A DNA stretch of 10,475 bases from DSNY01 sp016861185 (GTDB taxonomy: Bacteria > Pseudomonadota > Gammaproteobacteria > Burkholderiales > Burkholderiaceae_F): contig SZOR01000129.1 in assembly GCA_030263275.1 (NCBI GenBank), positions 1 through 10,475 on the forward strand. The letters are read 5' to 3'. The position numbers were made by a program, and so were the translations under genes. Positions 1 through 5,991 of the stretch are shown here, piece after piece. The notes under the pieces are model-generated. The model was not told where the DNA came from and made no database searches. It saw only the letters and a program-made list of their open reading frames with translations. Every line of letters begins with the position of its first letter. Position 1 is the first letter of the stretch.

Positions 1-1
1 G

Positions 2-751
2 GCGCTGCGCGAGATCGGCGCCGCGGTCGAGCAGGCGAGCGAGCGACAGCGCGAGCTTTCCGGCCCGATCCGCGTCGCTTGCAGCCACGCGTTCGGCCGC
101 CACTTCCTGCTCGCGGAGATCGCCGCCTTCGCGCGCCGGCATCCGGCGGTCGCGATTGCGCTGACGCTGAACGACCGCATCGACGATCTCGTGCAGTCGT
201 CGCTCGATCTGACCGTGCGCATCGGCGCGCTCGCGCCGAGTTCGATGGTCGCGCGTCGCCTCGGCCGCCTGGCGCTGGCGCTGGTCGCCGCGCCCGAGCT
301 TGCGCTGCCCGCGCGCTGCGACCCCGCCGATCTGGGCGCGTTGCCGGCCATCGGCTTTCGCGTCCCGGGCTCGGGCGTGCGCTATCCGTGGCGGCTGCGG
401 TTCGGCGACCACGAGCTGCCGATCGAGAACACGCGCGTTGCGGTCGAATCGGATTCGGTCGAAGCGCTGGCCGATCTCGCGCGGCTCGGCCTCGGCGCTG
501 CGCTGCTGCCGCGTTATCTCGTCGCGCCCGACCTCGCATCGGGCCGGCTGGCCGAGATCGAGGTCAAGGGCGGACGTTTTGTCGGCCCCGACGTTCATCT
601 GTGCTTCGTCAGCCGCCGCCTGATGCCCGCGCGCGTGCGCGCGCTGTGCGATGCGCTGGGCGAAGCGCTCAGCGCGCGCCTGGCTGCGGACGACGATCGC
701 GCGGCGCCGAAGCGGGTCGGCCGGCGCGCGATCCAGGCCCGCGCTCGTTGA
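2..751 (+). CDS. LysR-family transcriptional regulator, C-terminal part (cut by left edge)
   Basis: The reading frame is open from the left edge and gives 249 residues before TGA. The N-terminal helix-turn-helix lies outside the window. What remains is the end of the linker helix (residues 1-20) and the periplasmic-binding-protein-like effector domain. The pattern SGPIRVACSHAFGRHFL, then an Asp-Asp-Leu-Val segment and DLTVRIGALAPSSMVARRL, matches the usual LysR core order (G-x-I/L-R-V start, then the D-x-x-I/V-R-x-G strand). Family members bind a small effector here and regulate transcription, often of a neighbouring gene. The target cannot be read from the sequence. It converges on the aldo/keto reductase with 31 bp between stop codons, so the two are not co-transcribed. 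The last 20 or so residues are rich in Arg and Ala and probably form a disordered tail. Confidence 0.88.
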   Translation, partial: ALREIGAAVEQASERQRELSGPIRVACSHAFGRHFLLAEIAAFARRHPAVAIALTLNDRIDDLVQSSLDLTVRIGALAPSSMVARRLGRLALALVAAPELALPARCDPADLGALPAIGFRVPGSGVRYPWRLRFGDHELPIENTRVAVESDSVEALADLARLGLGAALLPRYLVAPDLASGRLAEIEVKGGRFVGPDVHLCFVSRRLMPARVRALCDALGEALSARLAADDDRAAPKRVGRRAIQARAR

Positions 752-782
752 GAGCCGCCGTTACGCCCTGGCAAGCGCTGTC

Positions 783-1799
783 TCAGGCGCTCGTCGCCGT
801 GGACGCCCGCTCGCTGTCGAGCATCGCCATCTGGCGCGCGTCGTAGCGCGTACCGGCCACCGCTTGCGGCGGCACCGCCGCTTCGATGGCCGCGAGATCG
901 CCGGCCGACAGCGTGAGATTCAGCGCGGCGAGACTTTCTTCGAGCTGGCTGCGCTTGCGCGCGCCGATCACCGGGACGATGTTTGCGCCGCGCGACAGCA
1001 CCCAGGCGATCGCAAGCTGCGCGGTGGTGGCGCCGCGCGCGCGTGCGATCGATTCGAGCGCGGCGACCAGACGCCGGTTCGCCGCCAGGTTGTCGCCGGT
1101 GAAGCGCGGCAGATGCGCGCGGAAGTCGTTTCCGCCCTTCGGCGTCGAGCCGGCGAGCAGCCCGCGCGACAGCGCGCCGTAGGCGGTCAGGCCGATGCCC
1201 AGTTCCTCGACCGTCGGCAGGATCGATCGTTCGATGCCGCGGCTGAGAAGCGAGTACTCGAGCTGCACGTCGGCGATCGGATGCACGGCGTGCGCGCGGC
1301 GGATCGTGTCGGCGCCGACCTCGGACAGGCCGACGTAGCGCACGGTCCCGGCCTTGATCAGGTCGGCGATGGCGCCGACCACGTCCTCGATCGGCACCTG
1401 CGGATCGAGCCGCGCCGGGCGATAGATGTCGACGTGATCGACGCCCAAGCGCTGCAGGCTGTAGGCGAGGTAGTTCTTGAGCGCCACCGGCCGGCAGTCG
1501 ATGCCGGTCCAGCCGCCGGCGGGATCGCGCAGCGCGCCGAACTTGACCGACAGCAGGACGCGCTCGCGGCGGCCGCACAGCGCGCGGCCGATCAGCGCCT
1601 CGTTGTGACCGCTGCCGTAGAAGTCGCCGGTATCGATCAGGTCGACGCCGCGGTCGAGCGCGGCGTGCAGCGTGGCGATGCTTTCGTCGTCGTCGGGCGT
1701 GCCGTACATCGGCGACATGCCCATCGCGCCGAGCGCGAGCGGAAAGACGGTCGGGCCCGCGCGACCCAGGCGGCGCGGTGCGTAAGCGTTTGTGTTCAT
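783..1799 (-). CDS. Aldo/keto reductase family protein with the catalytic His replaced by Ala
   Basis: This is a 338-residue (beta/alpha)8 NADPH-dependent oxidoreductase of the short aldo/keto reductase type. The start at 1799 (MNTNAYAPRRLG) has a GGAG ribosome site 8 bases upstream; the frame is open further but without family similarity. Visible family motifs are the N-terminal beta strand with LGAMGMSPMYG, the IDTGDFYGSGHNE loop carrying Asp56 and Tyr61, Lys86 in LLSVKFG, the substrate strand VDIYRPARLDP (residues 123-133), IGLSEVGADTIRRA-like text at about 156-170, and the cofactor region VIGARKRSQLEESL near 288. The usual His of the Asp-Tyr-Lys-His tetrad falls at residue 129, which is Ala. 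Reductase activity may therefore be altered, or the protein belongs to a subgroup that works differently; the substrate is unknown. It is divergent from the LysR gene at 1943, an arrangement in which the regulator commonly controls its neighbour. Confidence 0.9.
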   Translation of the reverse strand: MNTNAYAPRRLGRAGPTVFPLALGAMGMSPMYGTPDDDESIATLHAALDRGVDLIDTGDFYGSGHNEALIGRALCGRRERVLLSVKFGALRDPAGGWTGIDCRPVALKNYLAYSLQRLGVDHVDIYRPARLDPQVPIEDVVGAIADLIKAGTVRYVGLSEVGADTIRRAHAVHPIADVQLEYSLLSRGIERSILPTVEELGIGLTAYGALSRGLLAGSTPKGGNDFRAHLPRFTGDNLAANRRLVAALESIARARGATTAQLAIAWVLSRGANIVPVIGARKRSQLEESLAALNLTLSAGDLAAIEAAVPPQAVAGTRYDARQMAMLDSERASTATSA

Positions 1800-1869
1800 C
1801 GGTTCGGCTCCATTCGTTGCGGTGGCGCGAGCGGCCACGATGGCGCGCAGCGTAGGCAGCCGGGCCCGT

Positions 1870-1881
1870 CCGATAAATCGG
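1870..1881. promoter_or_regulatory. Candidate operator palindrome between divergent reductase and LysR genes
   Basis: CCGAT-AA-ATCGG is a perfect 5-bp inverted repeat with a 2-bp spacer in the 143-bp gap between the reductase start (1799) and the LysR start (1943). LysR proteins usually bind imperfect palindromes near the divergent promoter of the genes they control, so position supports a regulatory role. The arms are short and could arise by chance in GC-rich DNA. No convincing -35/-10 pair was seen on either strand of this gap. Confidence 0.25.
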
Positions 1882-1942
1882 CGATACTCGACAGCGCCGT
1901 TTGCCGACGCCGAACAATCCGAGAACCGCACGAGAACCCGCG

Positions 1943-2842
1943 ATGGACCGCTTCCGCATGCTCGAAGCCTTCGTGCGCGTCGCGGAGCTGCAGAGCTTCA
2001 CGCGCGCGGCCGAGGATCTGAACGTTCCGCGCGCCACCGTCACCGAGCTGGTGCAGGCGCTCGAGTCGCGGCTCGCTTGCACGCTGCTGCACCGGACCAC
2101 GCGGCGCGTGTCGCTGACGCCCGAAGGGGCAGCGTTCTACGAGCGGGCGACGACGATCCTGCAGGATCTCGCCGATGCCGAGGACGACCTGGGCGGCGCA
2201 CGCGGCACGCCGCGCGGTCGATTGCGGGTCGACGTGCCCGCGGCCGCAGGGCGGCACGCCATTGCGCCCGCGTTGCCGCAATTCTTCGCGCGCTATCCGG
2301 AAATCCGCCTCGAACTGGGCAGCAGCGACCGGCCGGTCGAGTTGCTGCTGGAAGGCGTGGATTGTGTGATCCGCGGCGGCGACATCCACGACGAAAACCT
2401 GGTCGCGCGCCGGCTGTGCGAATACCGCGTCGTGACCTGCGCGGCGCCAGCGTACCTCGAACGGTGCGGCGTCCCCGCGTCACCGGCCGACCTCGAAGGC
2501 CATCGCTTCGTCAACTTCTTCTCCGCCAAGACCGGGCGCCTGTTCGACAACGAGTTCGTGCGCGACGGCGAAGCGATCCGCGTTGCCGGCGAGTGGAGCG
2601 TTGCGGCAAACGACTCCGACACGTTTGTCGCCGCCACCGTGGCCGGCCTGGGGCTGGCGCAATTACCGCTGACCGCGTACGTGCGCGGGCTGATCGACGC
2701 CGGCGCGCTGCGCGTGGTGCTGGGGAACTGGAGCGTGCCGCCGCTGCCGCTGTTCGCGCTATGGCCGCGCCGGCGCGATCGATCCGCGCGGCTGCACGCG
2801 TTCGTCGACTGGGTGACCGAGTTGTACGCGGCGCAGCGGTGA
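1943..2842 (+). CDS. LysR-family transcriptional regulator
   Basis: This is a complete 299-residue LysR regulator, the normal length for the family. The start is MDRFRMLEAFVRV; an ATG 42 bases upstream in the same frame is less likely because the family begins at the winged helix-turn-helix. That domain covers residues 1-60: FVRVAELQSFTRAAEDLNVP is the first helix pair, ATVTELVQALESRL the recognition helix and SLTPEGAAFYERA the wing and linker. The effector-binding domain follows from about residue 90 (RGRLRVDVP) to the end, with the family pattern LLLEGVDCVIRGGDIHDENL at about 133-152 and a late GLGLAQLPLTAYVR segment. It is transcribed away from the aldo/keto reductase across a short shared promoter region, so control of that gene and of itself is the natural inference. 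The effector is unknown. Confidence 0.93.
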   Translation: MDRFRMLEAFVRVAELQSFTRAAEDLNVPRATVTELVQALESRLACTLLHRTTRRVSLTPEGAAFYERATTILQDLADAEDDLGGARGTPRGRLRVDVPAAAGRHAIAPALPQFFARYPEIRLELGSSDRPVELLLEGVDCVIRGGDIHDENLVARRLCEYRVVTCAAPAYLERCGVPASPADLEGHRFVNFFSAKTGRLFDNEFVRDGEAIRVAGEWSVAANDSDTFVAATVAGLGLAQLPLTAYVRGLIDAGALRVVLGNWSVPPLPLFALWPRRRDRSARLHAFVDWVTELYAAQR

Positions 2843-2868
2843 CGGGCGAACGGCTGCGCAGGGTGCGG

Positions 2869-3017
2869 TCAAAGGTGGCCGCGCGAGCGATTCGACTTCA
2901 AAGCATCGTAGGCGGAGACGACGTCGTTGCGCAGCCACGCTCGACCGCGCGGTCGCGTGCCAGCAAGGCGCGCGGGCCGTCGCGGATGACCTCACGTTCG
3001 GCGGCGTCCACACCGGA
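2869..3017 (-). pseudogene. Degenerate C-terminal remnant of a ParD-like type II antitoxin
   Basis: Two adjoining minus-strand frames give one antitoxin-like sequence. The first reads SGVDAAEREVIRDGPRALLA, then RDRAVE. The second, one base out of phase, continues WLRNDVVSAYDALKSNRSRG, then His-Leu and a TGA at 2869-2871. Together these match, from memory, the second half of ParD-like ribbon-helix-helix antitoxins: the SEVVREGLR-type helix followed by a W-L-R ... YDALKADPSR-type tail that binds the toxin. The break lies at about 2938-2939 and needs one missing base. The N-terminal DNA-binding strand is absent upstream, and no partner toxin follows: the next sequence is the end of the LysR gene. 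I infer a decayed toxin-antitoxin locus. Family assignment is from pattern memory only, not from a search. Confidence 0.55.
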
Positions 3018-3076
3018 GGGCGACGCGCTGCGCGCTGCGCTGCGCCCGCGGAAAGCAGAACAGCGCGCAGTCCAAC

Positions 3077-5170
3077 TCATTGTGGCAACACGTTCCAATC
3101 CATCACCACGACGCCGCGTCGATCGCCGGTCGGCGCCGGCACTCCGCGCGGCACGATGAATCGACTGGCGCGGTGCGGCGAGTCGTTGATGCCGCTCGGG
3201 ATTTGAAACGGCTTGAGCACGACGTACGCGTCGAAAAGTTCCCGGGCGTCGGCAGCGCTGACTTGCCACGCCGGGGCAAGGCCTTGGGTGCGTCGCCAGG
3301 CGTTGCCGTATTCGAGCTCCTCGGCCTGGGTCGCACGCCGCAATACGCCGCGCGCGATCGCATCGTTCAACGCGACGGTGACCGGGCTCGTCACGCCACC
3401 CGTCAGCGCGTCGCGATGTGCGCCGCTTGCACCACCCTCGAGCGCGGTCCCATCGGCGAGGGGTGGACCGATGCGGACATGGCCGATCGGTCCGCCCGGC
3501 GTGTTGCCGAGGATGACCGCATCTGCAGCCTTGCCAAACGCCGCCCGCGCCAGCGGGTTGATCTGCGTGAGCGTCTCGCGCGCCACCACGAAGGACGGGC
3601 ACGCGTCCGGCGCGGACGAAGACGTCGAGAGTACCGGCGTCGCCGGACCGAGCCCACGCACCGCCGCTTGCGAACGACTGCTCAAGTAGACGGCGGCAAT
3701 GCGCGTACCCGGGCTCCAGCGCACATTCCAGATGCGCGGCTCAGCCACAGCAAGCATCAGCGCCACGTCCTGCCCGGGTGCATTGACGACGACATCCAGC
3801 ACCGCGGCTTCGTCCTGGCCGCCGGCCAGCCGCATTCCGGTCGGGCGACCGGAACCACCCGCCAAGGCGTACACCCGGCTCGGCGGGGTCGTTCCCGTCC
3901 ACGGCCAGCGGCAGTTGGCGACCGCGGCGGCGCCTGCGCTCGTCGTGCTGCGTTCGGCGCCACTGACCTCGGGGGGACAACTCGATCCGCGACAGGTCAG
4001 CGTATTCATGTCCAGCAGCGTCGAATGTCCGAGATCGCCCTCGGGCAATGGGACGCCGACCGGGACGATGAAGGTTGCCGCGTGAGCGCCATGCAACCGC
4101 GCAGGCAACTTCAGCGCGCGATTGACGACGAACGTCGACGCCAGCTCGTCGCTTCCTTTCATTGCCGCCGTAGCCGAATCCTCGACCGGCGGTACATCCT
4201 GCTTGGCCCGCCAGCGCTGCAGCCATTCGGTGTACTCGGCGCGCCGCGCGGTCCGCAGGGCGCCTGCCTTTACCAGCGCGCGCAGGCCTGCGGTTCCGAC
4301 GCGCTCGCCGAGCGGATCGACGAAGCTGGCCGGCGGGTTGTCGTTTGACGACAGCGTCTTTGCGCCGGGTGCCAGCGGTGCGCCGATCACGAAGGGCGGG
4401 AGCGGTCGATCGTTCACGCCCTCGAGCACGATGCCGAGCTGGGTGCCGACCGACTTGAAGCGCTGCGACACCGGGCGGCCGAAGGCCATGTTGGCCAAAG
4501 CATCGGCCTGTTCGAAGTTGTCGCGGTACCAGACGAACGAGCCGCAGGCCGACGTGTCCTTGCGCACGGTTTCGAGCACGGGGACCCCGCGTGGCAGCCC
4601 GGCGACCACGTTGCGTTCGGCGCCGCTGACCCAAACCGCTTGGATGTCGGTCCCGGGGGTCCACCGCAGCTGCCAGATCGTCGGCACCGTGTAGCTGAGC
4701 ATCAGGACCACCGAACGGCCCGGCGCGTTGACGATCGCTTCGATGATCTGCGCTTCGCTGCCGCTTTGGTCGATGGCAAACCCCGCCGGCCGCGAGGCGC
4801 CTAGGCTCGTGGCGGCGAACACCTCGGTGTTCTCGGGCAACGTCGTCCAGGGCAGCCGACAGCCGGGCGGCGGATTGAACATGGGGCGCGCCGCATCCGA
4901 CGGTCCGCTGGTGGCTCTGCCGGAAGCGGACGAGCGACTCGGCGGCATTCGTTTCGACCGCCGGCGGGGATCATCGCTGCGCGCACCCGCTCCTGGTGAG
5001 GATCGCGATTGATCACGCGGCGTCACCATCGATTGCGTTTCCGCGTCGGTGCAGGGTTGCTGCTGAAACGAAACGGCGCCGTTTTCGTCCGTGCAGCGGT
5101 AGATCGCGGCCTGTGTCGCGATCGGTAGAACAAGGGCGGCGGCGCCGCACAACGTAGCGACAAGACGCAT
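3077..5170 (-). CDS. Exported DUF4124 protein with two diverged copies of a ~300-residue module
   Basis: This 697-residue protein is probably exported. The start at 5170 gives a clear signal peptide, MRLVATLCGAAALVLPIATQ followed by Ala-Ala, although no strong ribosome site precedes it and the frame is open for 150 bases upstream. Residues 22-45 resemble a DUF4124 domain (IYRCTDENGAVSFQQQPC, with Cys26 and Cys40), common in exported proteobacterial proteins. A Ser/Arg/Pro-rich linker (46-100) follows. The rest is an internal duplication: module 1 about 104-389, module 2 about 420-693. Paired landmarks are GCRLPW / NCRWPW, IVNAPGRSVVLML / VVNAPGQDVALML, IWQLRWTPGT / IWNVRWSPGT, SACGSF / DACPSF, AFG with downstream GAPLAPGA / GPPLADGT, and FIVPVGVPLPEGDLG / FIVPRGVPAPTGDRR. 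Module offset is about 315 residues. I do not recognise the module. Conserved Trp, Gly and single Cys residues suggest a folded periplasmic or surface domain; no catalytic triad or metal site is evident. It stands alone on its strand. Confidence 0.85.
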   Translation of the reverse strand: MRLVATLCGAAALVLPIATQAAIYRCTDENGAVSFQQQPCTDAETQSMVTPRDQSRSSPGAGARSDDPRRRSKRMPPSRSSASGRATSGPSDAARPMFNPPPGCRLPWTTLPENTEVFAATSLGASRPAGFAIDQSGSEAQIIEAIVNAPGRSVVLMLSYTVPTIWQLRWTPGTDIQAVWVSGAERNVVAGLPRGVPVLETVRKDTSACGSFVWYRDNFEQADALANMAFGRPVSQRFKSVGTQLGIVLEGVNDRPLPPFVIGAPLAPGAKTLSSNDNPPASFVDPLGERVGTAGLRALVKAGALRTARRAEYTEWLQRWRAKQDVPPVEDSATAAMKGSDELASTFVVNRALKLPARLHGAHAATFIVPVGVPLPEGDLGHSTLLDMNTLTCRGSSCPPEVSGAERSTTSAGAAAVANCRWPWTGTTPPSRVYALAGGSGRPTGMRLAGGQDEAAVLDVVVNAPGQDVALMLAVAEPRIWNVRWSPGTRIAAVYLSSRSQAAVRGLGPATPVLSTSSSAPDACPSFVVARETLTQINPLARAAFGKAADAVILGNTPGGPIGHVRIGPPLADGTALEGGASGAHRDALTGGVTSPVTVALNDAIARGVLRRATQAEELEYGNAWRRTQGLAPAWQVSAADARELFDAYVVLKPFQIPSGINDSPHRASRFIVPRGVPAPTGDRRGVVVMDWNVLPQ

Positions 5171-5507
5171 CTGGAATATTCGCGGAGACGAAGCTGCGTC
5201 TAAGTTATCAGCTGTTCGCGCCGACCCCGCAAAGGATTGCCGGGGCGAATGGGCGGAAATCAGCCAGCCGCCATGTCGGCAAAGACACGGGCCCGACATG
5301 GCGGCAGGGGAATGGGGCAAACGCCGTTCAGCGGCTCATTTCGGCAACTTTATCGTTCTCGCCGCTGGCAAAGAAATGGTTCTGGTCACATTTTTTGTGC
5401 GCACGATGCCCGGCTTCGGCCGGCGGTCGCTTACGGGCGCACTCAGGGATCGGGTCAAGCGACTGCTTCTGGCCGAGCGCAGGCATGAAACCGTGTGAGA
5501 GGCGGCG
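5171..5507. other. Gene-free stretch upstream of the toxin-antitoxin operon
   Basis: Between the divergent exported-protein gene (start 5170) and the promoter at 5508 I see no credible gene. It holds a perfect 13-bp inverted repeat (5267-5305), an imperfect direct repeat (5272-5282 and 5337-5347), a small GCCG-TTCAG-CGGC hairpin at 5323-5335, and a locally AT-richer patch with a T6 run at 5391-5396 followed by the 8-bp palindrome GTGCGCAC at 5397-5404. Short open frames on the plus strand (for example 5298-5498) lack a ribosome site and family resemblance. The mix of repeats is compatible with the worn end of a mobile element, but nothing identifies one. Confidence 0.5.
5267..5305. repeat. 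Perfect 13-bp inverted repeat with 13-base loop
   Basis: The left arm GCCGCCATGTCGG (5267-5279) is the exact reverse complement of CCGACATGGCGGC (5293-5305), with the loop CAAAGACACGGGC between. It could form a strong stem in DNA or RNA. No T-run follows on either strand, so an intrinsic terminator is unlikely. It could be a protein-binding site, an extragenic repeat copy or a mobile-element end. Its position is about 100 bases upstream of the exported-protein start and about 200 upstream of the toxin-antitoxin promoter. Confidence 0.8.
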
Positions 5508-5535
5508 TTGACACGGCTGTATCGATTGGTACGAT
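5508..5535 (+). promoter_or_regulatory. Sigma70-type promoter of the Xre/RES operon
   Basis: A perfect -35 hexamer TTGACA (5508-5513) is separated by 16 bases from TACGAT (5530-5535), which keeps the first T, the A and the last T of the consensus -10. Transcription would begin near 5542, leaving a leader of about 40 bases that includes a GGGAG ribosome site (5571-5575) six bases or so before the ATG at 5581. It stands out as the best promoter match in the window, in line with a strongly transcribed, self-repressed toxin-antitoxin operon. Confidence 0.7.
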
Positions 5536-5541
5536 CCGTGT
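5511..5541. promoter_or_regulatory. Candidate autoregulatory operator overlapping the Xre/RES promoter
   Basis: ACACGG (5511-5516) and CCGTGT (5536-5541) form a perfect 6-bp inverted repeat with a 19-base spacer, one arm overlapping the -35 and the other directly following the -10. The spacer also contains ATCG (5521-5524) and CGAT (5532-5535), inverted to one another but centred 2 bases off. Binding by the helix-turn-helix antitoxin here would block RNA polymerase, the usual autoregulation in this toxin-antitoxin type. The operator role is inferred from position and symmetry. Confidence 0.4.
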
Positions 5542-5580
5542 GCCAGTCAGAACACGCCTTGCCGACTGCCGGGAGAGCGT

Positions 5581-5985
5581 ATGTCAGCCGTTGTCCAGCG
5601 GGAAGCCCGAGTCGATCCGAGCACGCGCGAGGCGCGCGCGCGGCTGGCGGCGATGGTGATGCAGTTGCTGGACCACTGGCGGCTTACGGCCGCCGAGCAG
5701 GCCGAACTGCTGGGCCTGTCCAGCGGCAGCCGCTCCACGCTGGCGCGCTACCGCGCCGGCGAGCCGCTCGCCGACAGCCGCGATCTGCTCGATCGCGCCG
5801 GCCATCTGCTGAGCATCCACAAGTCGCTTCGGTTGCTGTTCCCGCACGACCGCGACCTCGCCTACCGCTGGATGACGCAGCCGAACAGGCGCCTGGGCGC
5901 ACGACCGGTGGATCTGGTGATCGAGCACGGCTTCGAAGGCCTGCTGGCGCTGCGCCGGTACCTCGACTTTCAGCGCGGGCAGTAG
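5581..5985 (+). CDS. Xre/MbcA/ParS-type antitoxin of a RES toxin-antitoxin module
   Basis: This 134-residue protein matches the antitoxin of type II Xre-RES modules in size and layout. Residues about 34-60 (RLTAAEQAELLGLSSGSRST, then LARYRAGE) form an Xre-like helix-turn-helix for DNA binding. Residues about 75-134 are the DUF2384-type toxin-binding domain: LLSIHKSLRLLFP, the diagnostic PNRRLGARPVDLV (101-113), then GFEGLLALRRYLDFQRG, which in known complexes covers the toxin active site. The start is fixed by GGGAG six bases or so upstream and by the promoter at 5508. The stop lies six bases before the toxin start, so the two are co-transcribed and probably translationally coupled. It should neutralise the toxin and, with it, repress the operon promoter. 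Confidence 0.92.
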   Translation: MSAVVQREARVDPSTREARARLAAMVMQLLDHWRLTAAEQAELLGLSSGSRSTLARYRAGEPLADSRDLLDRAGHLLSIHKSLRLLFPHDRDLAYRWMTQPNRRLGARPVDLVIEHGFEGLLALRRYLDFQRGQ

Positions 5986-5991
5986 CGGCCG

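Noticed and set aside
651..2021. Long open frame on the plus strand across the reductase gene
   Set aside because: It is antisense to the aldo/keto reductase, has Arg/Ala-rich shadow composition and no family resemblance.
3020..3050. GCGCTGCGC-type short repeats near the antitoxin relic
   Set aside because: These are low-complexity GC-rich runs with no consistent unit or spacing, so neither a repeat array nor a CRISPR.
3080..4348. Long plus-strand open frame opposite the exported protein
   Set aside because: The minus-strand product has a signal peptide and a clear internal duplication; the plus frame is an Arg-rich shadow typical of GC-rich DNA.
5267..5305. Reading the inverted repeat as an intrinsic terminator
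   Set aside because: No T-run follows the stem on either strand, and it sits between divergent genes where neither transcript ends.
5381..5404. CACA-TTTTT-TGTG and GTGCGCAC palindromes as a CRP-type site
   Set aside because: The arm order is reversed relative to the CRP consensus (TGTGA-N6-TCACA) and arms are only four bases; too weak to call.
5298..5498. Small plus-strand frame (66 codons) in the gap before the toxin-antitoxin operon
   Set aside because: Its ATG lies inside the inverted repeat, no Shine-Dalgarno site precedes it and the product resembles nothing I know.
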